From NCBI GenBank assembly GCA_022826925.1, contig JAJDTX010000126.1:1-42398 (forward strand): a stretch of 42,398 bases of DNA, in the 5' to 3' direction. Numbering within the stretch: the first letter of the stretch is position 1; each line of letters starts with the position of its first letter. The notes beneath the pieces are model-generated. The model had not been told where the DNA came from. It saw only the letters and a list, made by a program, of their open reading frames with translations, and did not search any database. Of this stretch, positions 27,133 through 36,848 are shown piece after piece. The position numbers were made by a program, and so were the translations under genes. The DNA comes from Bryobacterales bacterium. Its GTDB lineage: Bacteria; Acidobacteriota; Terriglobia; Bryobacterales; UBA6623.

Positions 27133-30100
27133 TCAGTAGTAGTAACTGTTATTGGCTTGTCCGGATCCGGCCGTGATCGCGTCGCCTGGCGCCGGCCCGG
27201 CCTGGACCAGGCGGGCGGTGACAGTGACGATCAGTTCCAGCTCGTCCGCCCGGGTCGAGGTGTGTCCGAACATCGCTCCGAGAAGCGGCAGGTCCTTGAG
27301 CACCGGCACTCCCGACTGCACTTCGTCGGACGCGCTGCTGAAGAGACCCGCGATCACGATGGACTCGCCATCCCCCATCTCGACGGTAGTCTCGGCACGA
27401 CGCACGTTGATTACGGGGATGTCGATGCCCTCGACCTGCACCGAGTTGTCTCTGGAAGGCTCCGAGACCTCGGGACGGACTGTGAGCTCCACCCTCCCGT
27501 CATCAACGATGGTAGGCACGAAGTCCAGAAGAACCCCATACTTCTTGTACTCGAAGACGATCACCCCGTCCTTGTATCCGGACGGCAACGGAAACTCGCC
27601 ACCGGAGAAGAATGACGCGGTCTCGCCCGAGTTCGCCGTGACGTTGGGTCGGGCCAGGACGTTCGCCAAGCCAGCCCTCGCAAGCGCATCGACCATGCCG
27701 GTGATGCCGATTTCTTCCCATGTTCTGGAGAGTAGAAGCGACGGAGAGGTCAAACCGTCTACTATGCTATTCGGAATTGTCCCCGGCGTCCCGATGACTG
27801 GCTGCCCCATGTGATTAAAGGGTGGCGACTGCCGGCCGATCCGGAATCCGCCCCCCAGGTCTCCTTCGGCAGAGCGCCCGAAGAGCTCCCAGTTGAACCC
27901 GAATTCCTCGGCGATGGAGCGCTGCACCTCCGCGATCTGCACCTCCAGGTTCACCTGCAGGGGCCCGGCGATGCGCAGGTTGTTCTCCACCAGCGTGTCT
28001 GCAGGCAGCGAGACGGCGGCAAGCCGATGCGCCCGATCGGCAACCGCAGCCGAGTTGACCTCGCCGCTCAGCGATACACCATGCTCAAGGTCGCGCACGT
28101 GGACGCGGTCGAACTCCGGATTACCCGCAAGGGCCGCACGAAGAGGTCCGGAATCCAGCACTACGCGCAGGTTGTTCTCGACCAGAGCGTCCTCAGGGAG
28201 CGTGGCAGCCGCAAGACGGGCAGCACGTTCCGCTTCCGTCTGCGATCCCACCTCGCCGGTCAGCGCCACGCCTCGGTCGATCCGGTTGAGGCGGATGCTG
28301 TCGAAGCCCTCCTCCGCAACCATGAGTGCTTCGAGAGGCGCAAGATTCAACCCGACGTTCAGGTTGTCTTCCACCAGCATGCCTTCGGGCAGGGAAGCGG
28401 CAGCAAGACGCAGCGCCCGGTCTGCCGCTTTGGGCGAAGCGACATCGCCGGCCAGCGCGACGCCACGCGCGAGTTTCTGCACGTGCACCCGCTCAAGGCC
28501 GGGTTCCCCGGCCAGGAGCGCCCGCAGCGGTTCGACATCCGGCGCTATGCGCAGGCCGTTCTCGACCGCAATACCCTCGGGCAGCGAGGCCGCGGCGAGC
28601 CGAAGTGCCCTATCTGACGCTTCCGCCGAGCCCACCTCGCCCGAGAGCGCCACGCCCCGTCCGATCCGTTTCACCCGGACGTTGCGCAAGTCCGGTACAC
28701 CTGCAATGAGCACCCGCAGCGGCGCCAGGTCCAGTCGCACGTTCAGGGTGTTCTCCAACAGAACGCCTTCCGGCACGGATGCCGCAGCCAGGCGAAGCGC
28801 CAGGTCGGCCGTCGCATGCGAGTCGACATCCCCGCTGAGCACGACGCCACGCGCAAGGCGCTGAACCTGCACGCGTTCCAGATCGGGCGATCCGGCCAGA
28901 AGCGCGCGCAGCGGCTCCACGTCCCACACCACGCGCAGGTTGTTCTCGACAGGCATGTCTTCCGGGAGAAGCGCGGCCGCGAGGCGGGAGGCCTGATCGG
29001 ACGCCTCGGCCGAACCCACCTCGCCGATGAGCGCAACACCGCGGCCTGTCCGCTGCACACGAACGTCCTTCAGACCGCGCTCGCCGGCCACCAGAGAGCG
29101 CAGAGGCGCGAGGTCCAGTCCCACGTGCAGGTTGTTCTCCACCGGCACGCCTTCCGGAAGTGAGGCTGCCGCCAGCCGGAGTGCGCGGCCTTCCGCCGCA
29201 TGCGAGTCGACGTCGCCGGAAAGCGCCACGCCGCGCGCGAGCCGCTGAACCTGAACGCGATCCAGTCCGGGTTCGCCGGCCAGGGCCGCGCGCAGGTGTT
29301 CGATGTCCGGGACCACGCGCAGGCTGTTCTCCACCGGCACGCCTTCCGGGAGCGACGCCGTGGCGATCCGGTGTGCCCGGTCCGACGCCTCCGCCGAAGC
29401 GACCTCGCCGGTCAGCACGACGCCTCTGCCCAGCTCCTGCACCTGGATGCGGTCCAGTTCGGGCTCGCCAGCCAGAACCGCGCGCAACGGACCGATGTCG
29501 AACACCACCCGAAGGTTGTTCTCCACCGGCAGGCTGTCGGGGAGAGAGGCTGCGATCAGACGGTACGCCCGGTCGGACGCCTCTGCCGAAGCGACCTCGC
29601 CCGTGAGCGCCACGCCCTGGCCGACCCGCTGCACCTCGACTCCCTTCAGGCCGGACTCGCCGGCCATGAGCGCTTGAAGCGGCGCGAGGTCCAGAACCAC
29701 GTTCATATTGTTCTCGACCAGCAGGCCACCCGGCAGTGAGGCAACAGCCAGACGGTGCGCCCGGTCCGCGGCCTCCGGCGAGGCGACCTCGCCGGCCAGC
29801 GCCACGCCTCGCGCTAGCCGCTGTACGCGGACTTGCTCCAGGCCGGGCTCCGCAGCGAGGACAGTGCGAAGCGGCTCGATGTCGAACTGCACGCGCAGGT
29901 TGTTCTCCACCAGGAGGCTCTCGGGAAGGGAGGCCACTGCCAGACGGTGCGCCCGATCGGCAGCGTCTGCCGAAGCGACCTCGCCCGTGAGCGCCACGCC
30001 CCGGCCGATGCGCCTCACCTCGACGCCTTCGAGACCGCTCTCGCCCGACATGAGAGCGCGCAAAGGCTCCAGGTCCAGACCCACCTCAAGGTTGTTCTCC

Positions 30101-33100
30101 ACGATCAGGCCTTCCGGCAGAGAGGCGGCGGCTAGCCGAGAGGCCCGATCTGCGGCCTCCGGCGAGGCGACCTCGCCGGCGAGCGCCACGCCTCGCGCGA
30201 GCTGCCGCAGCTGGATCCCTTCCAGGCCCGGCTCGGCCGCCAGGACAGCGCGCAGGGGCTCGATGTCGAACTGCACGCGCAGGTTGTTCTCCACCAGCAG
30301 GTTCTCGGGGAGCGAGGCCACTGCAAGCCGATGTGCCCGATCGGCAGCGTCCGCCGAAGCGACCTCGCCGGTGAGCGCCACGCCCCGGCCCACGCGCCGT
30401 GCCGCGACGCCCTCGAGGCCGGGCTCGCCGATCAGCAGTGCGCGCAGCGGATCGAGGTCCAGCCCTACGTCCAGGTTGTTCTCGATCAGCAGACCTTCCG
30501 GCAGGGAGGCGGCGGCAAGCCGAAGCGCGCGGTCTTCCGCCGCAGGTGAGCCGACGTAGCCCGCAAGGGCCACCCCCCGGGCAAGCCGCTGGACATGCAC
30601 GCGATCCAGGCCCGCTTCTCCGGCCAGAAGCACACGCAGAGGCACGATGTCGAACACCACCCGCAGGTTGTTCTCCACCGGAACGCCCTCCGGGAGAGCC
30701 GCCACGGCAAGGCGACGTGCCCTTTCGGCATCCTCTGCCGAAGCGACCTCGCCGGTGAGCGCCACGCCCCGGCCGACCCGCTGCACCTCGACGCCCTCGA
30801 GACCGGGCTCGCCGGCTATGAAAGCGCGCAGCGGCGAGAGGTCGTCCAGACCGGGCTCGCCGGCCAGGAGTGCACGAAGCGGCTCGAGACCAAGGCCTGC
30901 GGTCAGATTGTCCTCGACAAGCAAGCCTTCCGGAAGAGATGCGGAGGCCAGACCGAGCGCGCGCTCCGCCGCGGCCGGCGAGTTGACGTAGCCTGACAGG
31001 GCCACGCCCCGGGCAAGCCGCTGCACCTGCACGCGTTCCAGACCGGCTTCTCCGGCCAGAAGCACACGCAGCGGCACAGTATCGAACTCGACACGCAGGT
31101 TGTTTTCCACAGGAACGGTTTCCGGTAGAGAGGCCACGGCAAGACGGTGCGCCCGATCGGCAACCTCTGGCGAAGCGACCTTGCCGGCGAGTGCTACACC
31201 CCTGCCGACCCGCCGGACTTCGACATCGGCGAAGCCGGGCTCGCCCGCGAGCAGCGCCCGCAACGGTCCCAGATCCAATCCGACATCGAGGTTGTTCTCG
31301 ATCAGCGTGTTCTCCGGGAGCGATGCCGTCGCGAGACCCAGCGCCCGATCCGCCTCCTCCTGCGAGTCGACATGCCCTGCGAGGGCGACGCCACGTGGGA
31401 GACGTTTCACCTGCACGCCTTCCAGTCCGGGCTCCGAAGCGAAGACGGTGGTCAGGGGCTCTATGTCCGGCACCACGCGCAGGTTGTTCTCCACCGGAAC
31501 GGTCTCCGGCAGAGCGGCCACGACTAGCCGCCGTGCCCTTTCGGCATCCTCTACCGAAGCCACCTTGCCCGTCAGCGCGACGCCGCGGCCGACGCGCCGC
31601 ACCTCGACGCGTTCCAGGCCAGGTTCCCCGGTGATGAAGACGCGCAGAGGCGCGAGATCGTCCAGGCCGGGCTCGCCGGCCTGGAGTTCACGAAGCGGCT
31701 CAAGGCCCAGGCCTACGGTCAGATTGTCTTGCACCGCCAAGCCTTCCGGGAGAGACGCGGAAGCCAGACCACGCGCGCGCTCTGCCGCAACTGGCGAATC
31801 GACGTAGCCTGACAGAGCTACTCCCCGGGCAAGACGTTGCACCCGAACGCGCTCGAGCCCGGGCTCGCCCGCCAGGATCTCGAGCAGGGGTCCGGTGTCG
31901 AACACGATTCGAAGGTTGTTCTCGACCGGCAGGTCTTCTGGAAGCGTGGCCAAGGCGAGGCTGTGCGCCCTTTCGGATGTTTCTGCCGAGGCGACCTCAC
32001 CGTTGAGCGCCACGCCCTGACCGAGCCGGCGGACCTCAATACCTTCAAGACCGGGCTCGCCCGCCAGAAGCACGCGTAGCGGCGAAAGGTCCGCCACCCG
32101 CAGGTTGTTCTCCACCGGTACGCTCTCCGGTAGAAAGTCGACGGCGAGACGGCCCGCCAAGTCCACCAGAGCCGGCGAGGCGACTTCGCCCACAAGCGCG
32201 ACCTCGTGCGTCAGGCTCTGCACGCGCACGCCTTGCAGGCCGGCCTGCCCGGCCAGAACAGCGCGCAGCGGCTCAAGGTCCGCCACCCGCAGGTCGTTCT
32301 CCACCGGCACGCTCTCCGGGAGAGAGGCGACCGCAAGCCGATGCGCCAAGTCGGCGGACCGCGCTGAAGCGACTTCCCCGCCCAGAGCGACACCCCAAGC
32401 CACCTGCCGCACGTGAACGTGGGCCAATCCGGTCTCGGCAGCAAGGAGAGTCTGCAGCGGCAAGAGATCGAGGACCAGGTTCAGATTATTCTCCACCAGC
32501 ACGCCTTCCGGCAGAGAGGCTGCGGCCAGACGAAGGGCGCGGTCAGCAGCCTCCGGTGTGTTCACCTCGCCTGCAAGTGCCACACCGCGGGCCAGCCGCT
32601 GTACCTGAACTCGATCGAGCCCCGGCTTTGCAGCCAGAACCGTACGAAGAGGCTCGATGTCGAAAACCACCCGAAGGTTGTTCTCCACCGGGAGGCCTTC
32701 CGGAACCGCGGTCAAGGCCAGCCGACGTGCCCGGTCGGCGGATTCTGCCGAGGCGACCTCGCCGGTGAGCGCAACGCCCCGGCCGACCCGCTTGACCGCG
32801 ACGTCGGCAAGACCGGGCTCGCCCGCGAGGAGGGCCCGCAACGGCTCCAGATCCAACCCGACGTCGAGGTTGTCTTCAACCAGAGTGCCCTCCGGGAGCG
32901 ACGCCGTCGCGAGACCGAGCGCCCGGTCCGCCCCCTCCTGCGAGTCGACGTGCCCCGCGAGGGCGACGCCACGGGGGAGGCGTTTCACATGCACGCCTTC
33001 CAGTCCCGGCTCCGAAGCGAAGACGGTGGTCAGGGGCTCGATGTCGAACGACACCCGCAGGTTGTTCTCAGCCGAAATGGATTCCGGCAGCGAGGACACG

Positions 33101-35685
33101 GTGAGGCTGTGCGCCCTTTCGGCATCCTCTGCAGAAGCGACCTCGCCGGTGAGCGCCACACCCCGGGCGACCCGCTGGACCTCGACGCCGGCGAGACCGG
33201 GCTCGCCTGCGAGCAGCGCCCGCAACGGCTCCAGATCCAACCCGACGTCGAGGTTGTTCTCGATCGGAGTGCCTTCGGGGAGCGAGGCCGCCGCGAGACC
33301 GATTGCCCGATCCGCCGCCTCTTGCGAGTCGACATCCCCGGCCAGGGCAACGCCGCGGGTGAGGCTTTCCACCTGCACCCCTTGCAGGCCCGACTCTCCG
33401 GCCAACAGCGCGCGCAGGGGCTCAATATCCAGAACGACCGACACGTCCCGCTCGAATACGGACCCGTCCTCGCCGAGTACCGAGACGGTGGTACGGCCCA
33501 GGTTCCGCCCCATGACGAACAGAACCCGAGGCGTAAGCAGCTGGACGTCGGCAATCTCGGGAGACGCAATCGCGACCGCCGCAGCGTCGACGCCAAGAGT
33601 GAGCCTGTGGCCCGTTCCCAGCAGAACTGTCCATTCGTCGCTCGGAGCCGGCTCCGGCGGTGCCGTCTCGGCAACCTGCGGAAGCCAGTCGTCGTGGCTC
33701 TCCGATTCAACCGCCGCAAAGGCATGAAAGCCCGCTCCGTTCCCTTTCGGCATCCACACCGATTCCCACAAAGGGTCGATGTATGGTGAAGAGGCGGAAG
33801 CGAGCAGGAAGGGACGATGGGCGGCAGGTGCAGCGGAGAACGGGTCGGAGTTCGAGTAGTCGTTCAGGATCGCTACGTTCACGACCAGCGTCGGGCCGGG
33901 CTCGGACCGGTGCGTTCCGCCCGCGCCTTCGATCGTGGCCAACTGCAGGCCCGAAGCCTGTGCCGCCGCGACGTGCGATGCGCCCTCGGGCGGTGCACCC
34001 TCGGGTGCTTCACCCGAGAGTGTTGCGCTGGTCGCTCCGGCTTCGCGCGAGAGGGAGTCCGATGAAGACGGAGTCCGCAGGGACGCGTTGTCCTGCAGTG
34101 GCGGACCGTCGTGGGCGGAAACGGTCAGGAGAAGCGCATTCGCGGACTGCAGCGGTTCGGTCTCGACTCGAAGCGTCGGTTCCCCCATCCCCGCCGTTGT
34201 GGAAGGGATGCCGGCGGCCTGGACCGCCCCGGCTTCGTGGATCTGCGGGGGCGCCCCCGGTGAGCTCGTGGCCGCGTCGGACTCCGGCATGGTGGACCCG
34301 GGCGAGACCTGGGTATGCGAGGACGCCGCAACCAGGACCAAACCGCTACGGAGCGCGCCGTCAATTGGAAGCACATCCTCCACCGGCACCGCATCGGTCT
34401 CCGCATTGCCCGGCGGCGTCTCATCGGTAGATGTCGCTGAAGGTGGGCCTCCAGCCGGCGCATCGACTTCCAATACTCCTTCGCGTGATGTGCCCTCAGG
34501 ATCGATGCGCAGCACGAGTACGTCGGACCACGAAGAGGAGCCGGATCGAGTGACGGACGACGCTGGGACCTCGCGGGGAAGTGCAGCCGCGAGGGCGGGG
34601 ACTGCAGGCCGCGGCGACCCGCGCTCCCCAACGGAGGGCTGGTATTCGGGCGCGCTTCGCTTGGAGGTCGGGACGGGGTCTGCTGTCTCTTCCAGTGGCG
34701 GTTCGGACAGTACGGGTGCTGCCGGTGCCGCCGCGGGCCTCGCGGCCATCGTCGCCGGTGTAGCCGGGAACAAGCGGCCCTCAATCGTCAGCACGGGCCC
34801 CTCCGGGCCGGTGCGCAGGCCACTGTCTGCGGGGTACGCTGCGGCGTCCGCCGGCTCAGGGAGCGCCTTCATCTCAGTCAGCCGCAACAGAAGGCGCGGA
34901 TCGAAGCGGTTGGGCGGCGGCGACAGGCGCCGGGCCTCGCCGATCAGGCTTTGCAGCGCCTGCCGGTCGCCTTCATCCCAATAGGACGTTGCGTAGGCCC
35001 CGTACGTGCGCTCCGCCTCGTCGATGCGCCCGGACGCGATGAGCATGCGGATGAAGTTGGCTGCTATGCGGGGATGGGCGGACGGCTGGCGGAGAGCGCT
35101 TGCGTAGTGGGCCTCGGCGGTCGAGTAGTCTTCCTCGAAGACCGCAGCGACGGCGAGGCCGTTCTCGATCCAGGCGACGGTCGAGGAATCCACTGCAAGG
35201 TCGCGCGCCGCCGCCAGGTGCCGCCTGGCAGTCCCGCCGTCGCCCTGCGCCAGGGATGCGCGGGCGGCACCGAGCAGCGCCTCCGCCCGCATGCCGGGTG
35301 CATCGACCGCCAGCTTCGCGGCCCGCCTGAAGTGGTCGCCGGCCTCGCCGGGGCTCTCCGTCTGCAGGGCGATGTAGCCAAGTCCGAGGACGGGCTCGGG
35401 CGCGTCGTCGAAGCGCTCCGCGAGCGCCAGGTAGAGCTTGTGCGCGACCGCCGGCTGGCCGGCCGCGAGCGCGGCGGATGCGACCGACAGGTTGCTCTGC
35501 AGCAGCTGTTCGCCTCCGGGCGAGCGGCTCTCCCCGGACAGTCCCCAGCAGGCCGAAAGGGAGAACAGAACCGCAGCCATCGCCGTGGCACGCCGGATGG
35601 CCTCGAACGGCCAGCCCCGCACCCGTGCCTGGGGCTGCCCGGGTTTGGCCGGGACCGGATATCTGTCGGTGTGTGCCGTATTCAT
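27133..35685 (-). CDS. cpaC: Giant Tad-pilus secretin with TPR lipoprotein N-terminus and 28 BON-like repeats (CpaC/RcpA-type)
   Basis: A 2850-residue protein from ATG 35685 (GGAG upstream). Layout: signal peptide with lipobox Cys46 (FSLSAC); TPR region about 55-270, similar in style to TadD lipoproteins; Pro/Ser/Ala-rich linker about 310-680; the pilus-type N-terminal domain 684-753 (LTPRVLFVMGRNLGRTTV); tandem BON-like units 754-2574; secretin core 2575-2850 with RPNVTANSGETASFFSGGE and VPVLKDLPLLGAMFG. CpaC/RcpA proteins are usually about 450-600 residues with a single BON-like unit between the same two domains. It would form the outer-membrane pilus pore. The fused TPR lipoprotein may replace a separate TadD and pilotin. 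No stop or frameshift breaks the long frame. Confidence 0.9.
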   Translation of the reverse strand: MNTAHTDRYPVPAKPGQPQARVRGWPFEAIRRATAMAAVLFSLSACWGLSGESRSPGGEQLLQSNLSVASAALAAGQPAVAHKLYLALAERFDDAPEPVLGLGYIALQTESPGEAGDHFRRAAKLAVDAPGMRAEALLGAARASLAQGDGGTARRHLAAARDLAVDSSTVAWIENGLAVAAVFEEDYSTAEAHYASALRQPSAHPRIAANFIRMLIASGRIDEAERTYGAYATSYWDEGDRQALQSLIGEARRLSPPPNRFDPRLLLRLTEMKALPEPADAAAYPADSGLRTGPEGPVLTIEGRLFPATPATMAARPAAAPAAPVLSEPPLEETADPVPTSKRSAPEYQPSVGERGSPRPAVPALAAALPREVPASSVTRSGSSSWSDVLVLRIDPEGTSREGVLEVDAPAGGPPSATSTDETPPGNAETDAVPVEDVLPIDGALRSGLVLVAASSHTQVSPGSTMPESDAATSSPGAPPQIHEAGAVQAAGIPSTTAGMGEPTLRVETEPLQSANALLLTVSAHDGPPLQDNASLRTPSSSDSLSREAGATSATLSGEAPEGAPPEGASHVAAAQASGLQLATIEGAGGTHRSEPGPTLVVNVAILNDYSNSDPFSAAPAAHRPFLLASASSPYIDPLWESVWMPKGNGAGFHAFAAVESESHDDWLPQVAETAPPEPAPSDEWTVLLGTGHRLTLGVDAAAVAIASPEIADVQLLTPRVLFVMGRNLGRTTVSVLGEDGSVFERDVSVVLDIEPLRALLAGESGLQGVQVESLTRGVALAGDVDSQEAADRAIGLAAASLPEGTPIENNLDVGLDLEPLRALLAGEPGLAGVEVQRVARGVALTGEVASAEDAERAHSLTVSSLPESISAENNLRVSFDIEPLTTVFASEPGLEGVHVKRLPRGVALAGHVDSQEGADRALGLATASLPEGTLVEDNLDVGLDLEPLRALLAGEPGLADVAVKRVGRGVALTGEVASAESADRARRLALTAVPEGLPVENNLRVVFDIEPLRTVLAAKPGLDRVQVQRLARGVALAGEVNTPEAADRALRLAAASLPEGVLVENNLNLVLDLLPLQTLLAAETGLAHVHVRQVAWGVALGGEVASARSADLAHRLAVASLPESVPVENDLRVADLEPLRAVLAGQAGLQGVRVQSLTHEVALVGEVASPALVDLAGRLAVDFLPESVPVENNLRVADLSPLRVLLAGEPGLEGIEVRRLGQGVALNGEVASAETSERAHSLALATLPEDLPVENNLRIVFDTGPLLEILAGEPGLERVRVQRLARGVALSGYVDSPVAAERARGLASASLPEGLAVQDNLTVGLGLEPLRELQAGEPGLDDLAPLRVFITGEPGLERVEVRRVGRGVALTGKVASVEDAERARRLVVAALPETVPVENNLRVVPDIEPLTTVFASEPGLEGVQVKRLPRGVALAGHVDSQEEADRALGLATASLPENTLIENNLDVGLDLGPLRALLAGEPGFADVEVRRVGRGVALAGKVASPEVADRAHRLAVASLPETVPVENNLRVEFDTVPLRVLLAGEAGLERVQVQRLARGVALSGYVNSPAAAERALGLASASLPEGLLVEDNLTAGLGLEPLRALLAGEPGLDDLSPLRAFIAGEPGLEGVEVQRVGRGVALTGEVASAEDAERARRLAVAALPEGVPVENNLRVVFDIVPLRVLLAGEAGLDRVHVQRLARGVALAGYVGSPAAEDRALRLAAASLPEGLLIENNLDVGLDLDPLRALLIGEPGLEGVAARRVGRGVALTGEVASADAADRAHRLAVASLPENLLVENNLRVQFDIEPLRAVLAAEPGLEGIQLRQLARGVALAGEVASPEAADRASRLAAASLPEGLIVENNLEVGLDLEPLRALMSGESGLEGVEVRRIGRGVALTGEVASADAADRAHRLAVASLPESLLVENNLRVQFDIEPLRTVLAAEPGLEQVRVQRLARGVALAGEVASPEAADRAHRLAVASLPGGLLVENNMNVVLDLAPLQALMAGESGLKGVEVQRVGQGVALTGEVASAEASDRAYRLIAASLPDSLPVENNLRVVFDIGPLRAVLAGEPELDRIQVQELGRGVVLTGEVASAEASDRAHRIATASLPEGVPVENSLRVVPDIEHLRAALAGEPGLDRVQVQRLARGVALSGDVDSHAAEGRALRLAAASLPEGVPVENNLHVGLDLAPLRSLVAGERGLKDVRVQRTGRGVALIGEVGSAEASDQASRLAAALLPEDMPVENNLRVVWDVEPLRALLAGSPDLERVQVQRLARGVVLSGDVDSHATADLALRLAAASVPEGVLLENTLNVRLDLAPLRVLIAGVPDLRNVRVKRIGRGVALSGEVGSAEASDRALRLAAASLPEGIAVENGLRIAPDVEPLRALLAGEPGLERVHVQKLARGVALAGDVASPKAADRALRLAAASLPEGMLVEDNLNVGLNLAPLEALMVAEEGFDSIRLNRIDRGVALTGEVGSQTEAERAARLAAATLPEDALVENNLRVVLDSGPLRAALAGNPEFDRVHVRDLEHGVSLSGEVNSAAVADRAHRLAAVSLPADTLVENNLRIAGPLQVNLEVQIAEVQRSIAEEFGFNWELFGRSAEGDLGGGFRIGRQSPPFNHMGQPVIGTPGTIPNSIVDGLTSPSLLLSRTWEEIGITGMVDALARAGLANVLARPNVTANSGETASFFSGGEFPLPSGYKDGVIVFEYKKYGVLLDFVPTIVDDGRVELTVRPEVSEPSRDNSVQVEGIDIPVINVRRAETTVEMGDGESIVIAGLFSSASDEVQSGVPVLKDLPLLGAMFGHTSTRADELELIVTVTARLVQAGPAPGDAITAGSGQANNSYYY
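27964..33426 (-). repeat. Array of 28 full and 2 partial BON-like coding repeats
   Basis: The segment is exactly 1821 codons: 25 units of 64 residues, three of 63, and two 16-residue partial units. A unit has the form [LI]-x-PLR-x-LLAGEPGL, then RGVAL-x-GEV-x-S, then ADRA-x-RLA-x-ASLPE, and ends VENNLRV. In most of the array two versions alternate (RLARGVALAG-type and RVGRGVALTG-type), giving a 128-residue higher-order period. The partial units (31657-31704 and 30841-30888) are 816 bases apart, four units plus one partial unit, and both precede a closely similar unit, which points to a block duplication. Units near 29900-30300 are almost identical, so recent exchange is likely. Confidence 0.95.
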
Positions 35686-35719
35686 GATCGGGCTCCGGGA
35701 CGATTTCCTGGCGGGGACT

Positions 35720-36805
35720 TCAGTCACATTCCACCTGCCGCAAAACTTGGTCAGGGAAACTCGACGCCCAGGCATCGCGCAGGTCCTCGAAGCTGCCGGA
35801 AAGGCGCGCCTCGATCGTGGCGTACTCCTGGACCGTCATGGAATTGGGCTCCACCACGGGCGCGTAGCCGAGTTCCTCCAACCGTGCCACCCGCCGCGAC
35901 GCGTTCGCCTCTTTGGCGTAAATGCCCAGAGAGACGGCGTTCTTCCTGGCACCCTTTGGAATCACCGCAATGTCACTCACGCCTTTCTCGCGCAGATCGC
36001 CGAGCGCCGCGTCGGCAGCCTTGCGGCTCTCGAAGGGCGGCAGGTACACCCGGTAGTCCTTGACTCTCTCGCGAGTGCCGCGCGAGACACGCGTTGCTTC
36101 CGCGCCGAGCGCCGCCAGCCACAGCCGTGCTTCCTCGGCAGTGCCTATGTCCAGGAACTCCCCCGTCGCCAGGCAGGCCGCGGCGACCGCCTCGTCGGCC
36201 GGCGCCGGCCTTTCGGGAATCGCGGGCGGCTCGCTGCCGGATGCAGGCTCCAACGCGGTCGCAGGCTCGGAGACGGTACCGGCCGCATCGCTCGCCTGCA
36301 GGATCTCCGTGCCGGGGTCGCCGTCGTCATCTCCATCCCTGGACCTGCCGTCGCGGAGCGCATGGCTCTGCGCATAGGCACGCCTTGCAAGCTTCTCGTA
36401 GACTTCGCCCAGGTTGCGGTAGCCCACGGCCTCCGGGCGCCGTTCCAGGATTGCCGCCAGGACCGCCCGCGCCTCTTCCAGCCGGCCTTCGTCCACGTAG
36501 AGCACCGCGAGATTGTTGTGCGCCTCGAACATGTCGGGGAACTCCCGCGCGAGTCCGGAGAAGACGGCGATCGCTTCGCCCCTGTGTCCCTCCTGAACTT
36601 GAAGGACCCCGTGCAGCAGCCGCAGCTGCGCGTTGCCTGGCTCATTCTCCAGCAGGGGATCGAGAACCCGCCGTGCCTCCGGATAGCGTCCTTCGGCGGC
36701 GAGCGAGAGCGCGCGGTCGAGGGTGTCGGCGGCCGCTGCGGCGGCAGACAACAGGACTCCCGCCAATACCGCGACGGCCACGAGGGCCTTGGCAATCCTG
36801 GTCAT
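35720..36805 (-). CDS. Secreted TPR and SPOR-domain protein of the pilus locus
   Basis: A 361-residue protein from ATG 36805, with GGAGGAGACC directly upstream. A signal peptide ends near residue 26 (AAAAAAD). TPR-like helices cover about 28-150 (FEAHNNLAVLYVDEGRLEEA). An acidic Pro/Ala linker follows, then a SPOR domain (about 255-330; YRVYLPPFESRKAADAAL, SLGIYAKEANA). SPOR domains bind denuded glycan strands of peptidoglycan. It lies 34 bases before the giant secretin. It could anchor or assemble the secretin in the cell wall. This is inference; TadD-type TPR proteins of Tad loci do not usually carry SPOR. Confidence 0.75.
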   Translation of the reverse strand: MTRIAKALVAVAVLAGVLLSAAAAAADTLDRALSLAAEGRYPEARRVLDPLLENEPGNAQLRLLHGVLQVQEGHRGEAIAVFSGLAREFPDMFEAHNNLAVLYVDEGRLEEARAVLAAILERRPEAVGYRNLGEVYEKLARRAYAQSHALRDGRSRDGDDDGDPGTEILQASDAAGTVSEPATALEPASGSEPPAIPERPAPADEAVAAACLATGEFLDIGTAEEARLWLAALGAEATRVSRGTRERVKDYRVYLPPFESRKAADAALGDLREKGVSDIAVIPKGARKNAVSLGIYAKEANASRRVARLEELGYAPVVEPNSMTVQEYATIEARLSGSFEDLRDAWASSFPDQVLRQVECD

Positions 36806-36848
36806 GGTCTCCTCCACTCTTTCCCACTTCCGGGGACGCTCACGCCCT

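Noticed and set aside
27964..33426. The regular repeat array as a CRISPR or other non-coding repeat
   Set aside because: Units are 192 bp, joined without spacers, and keep one reading frame with conserved protein text. They are protein-domain repeats.
27893..33789. Several sense-strand frames across the repeat region
   Set aside because: They are periodic shadows of the antisense-coded BON-like units and have Arg/Ser/Pro-rich text.
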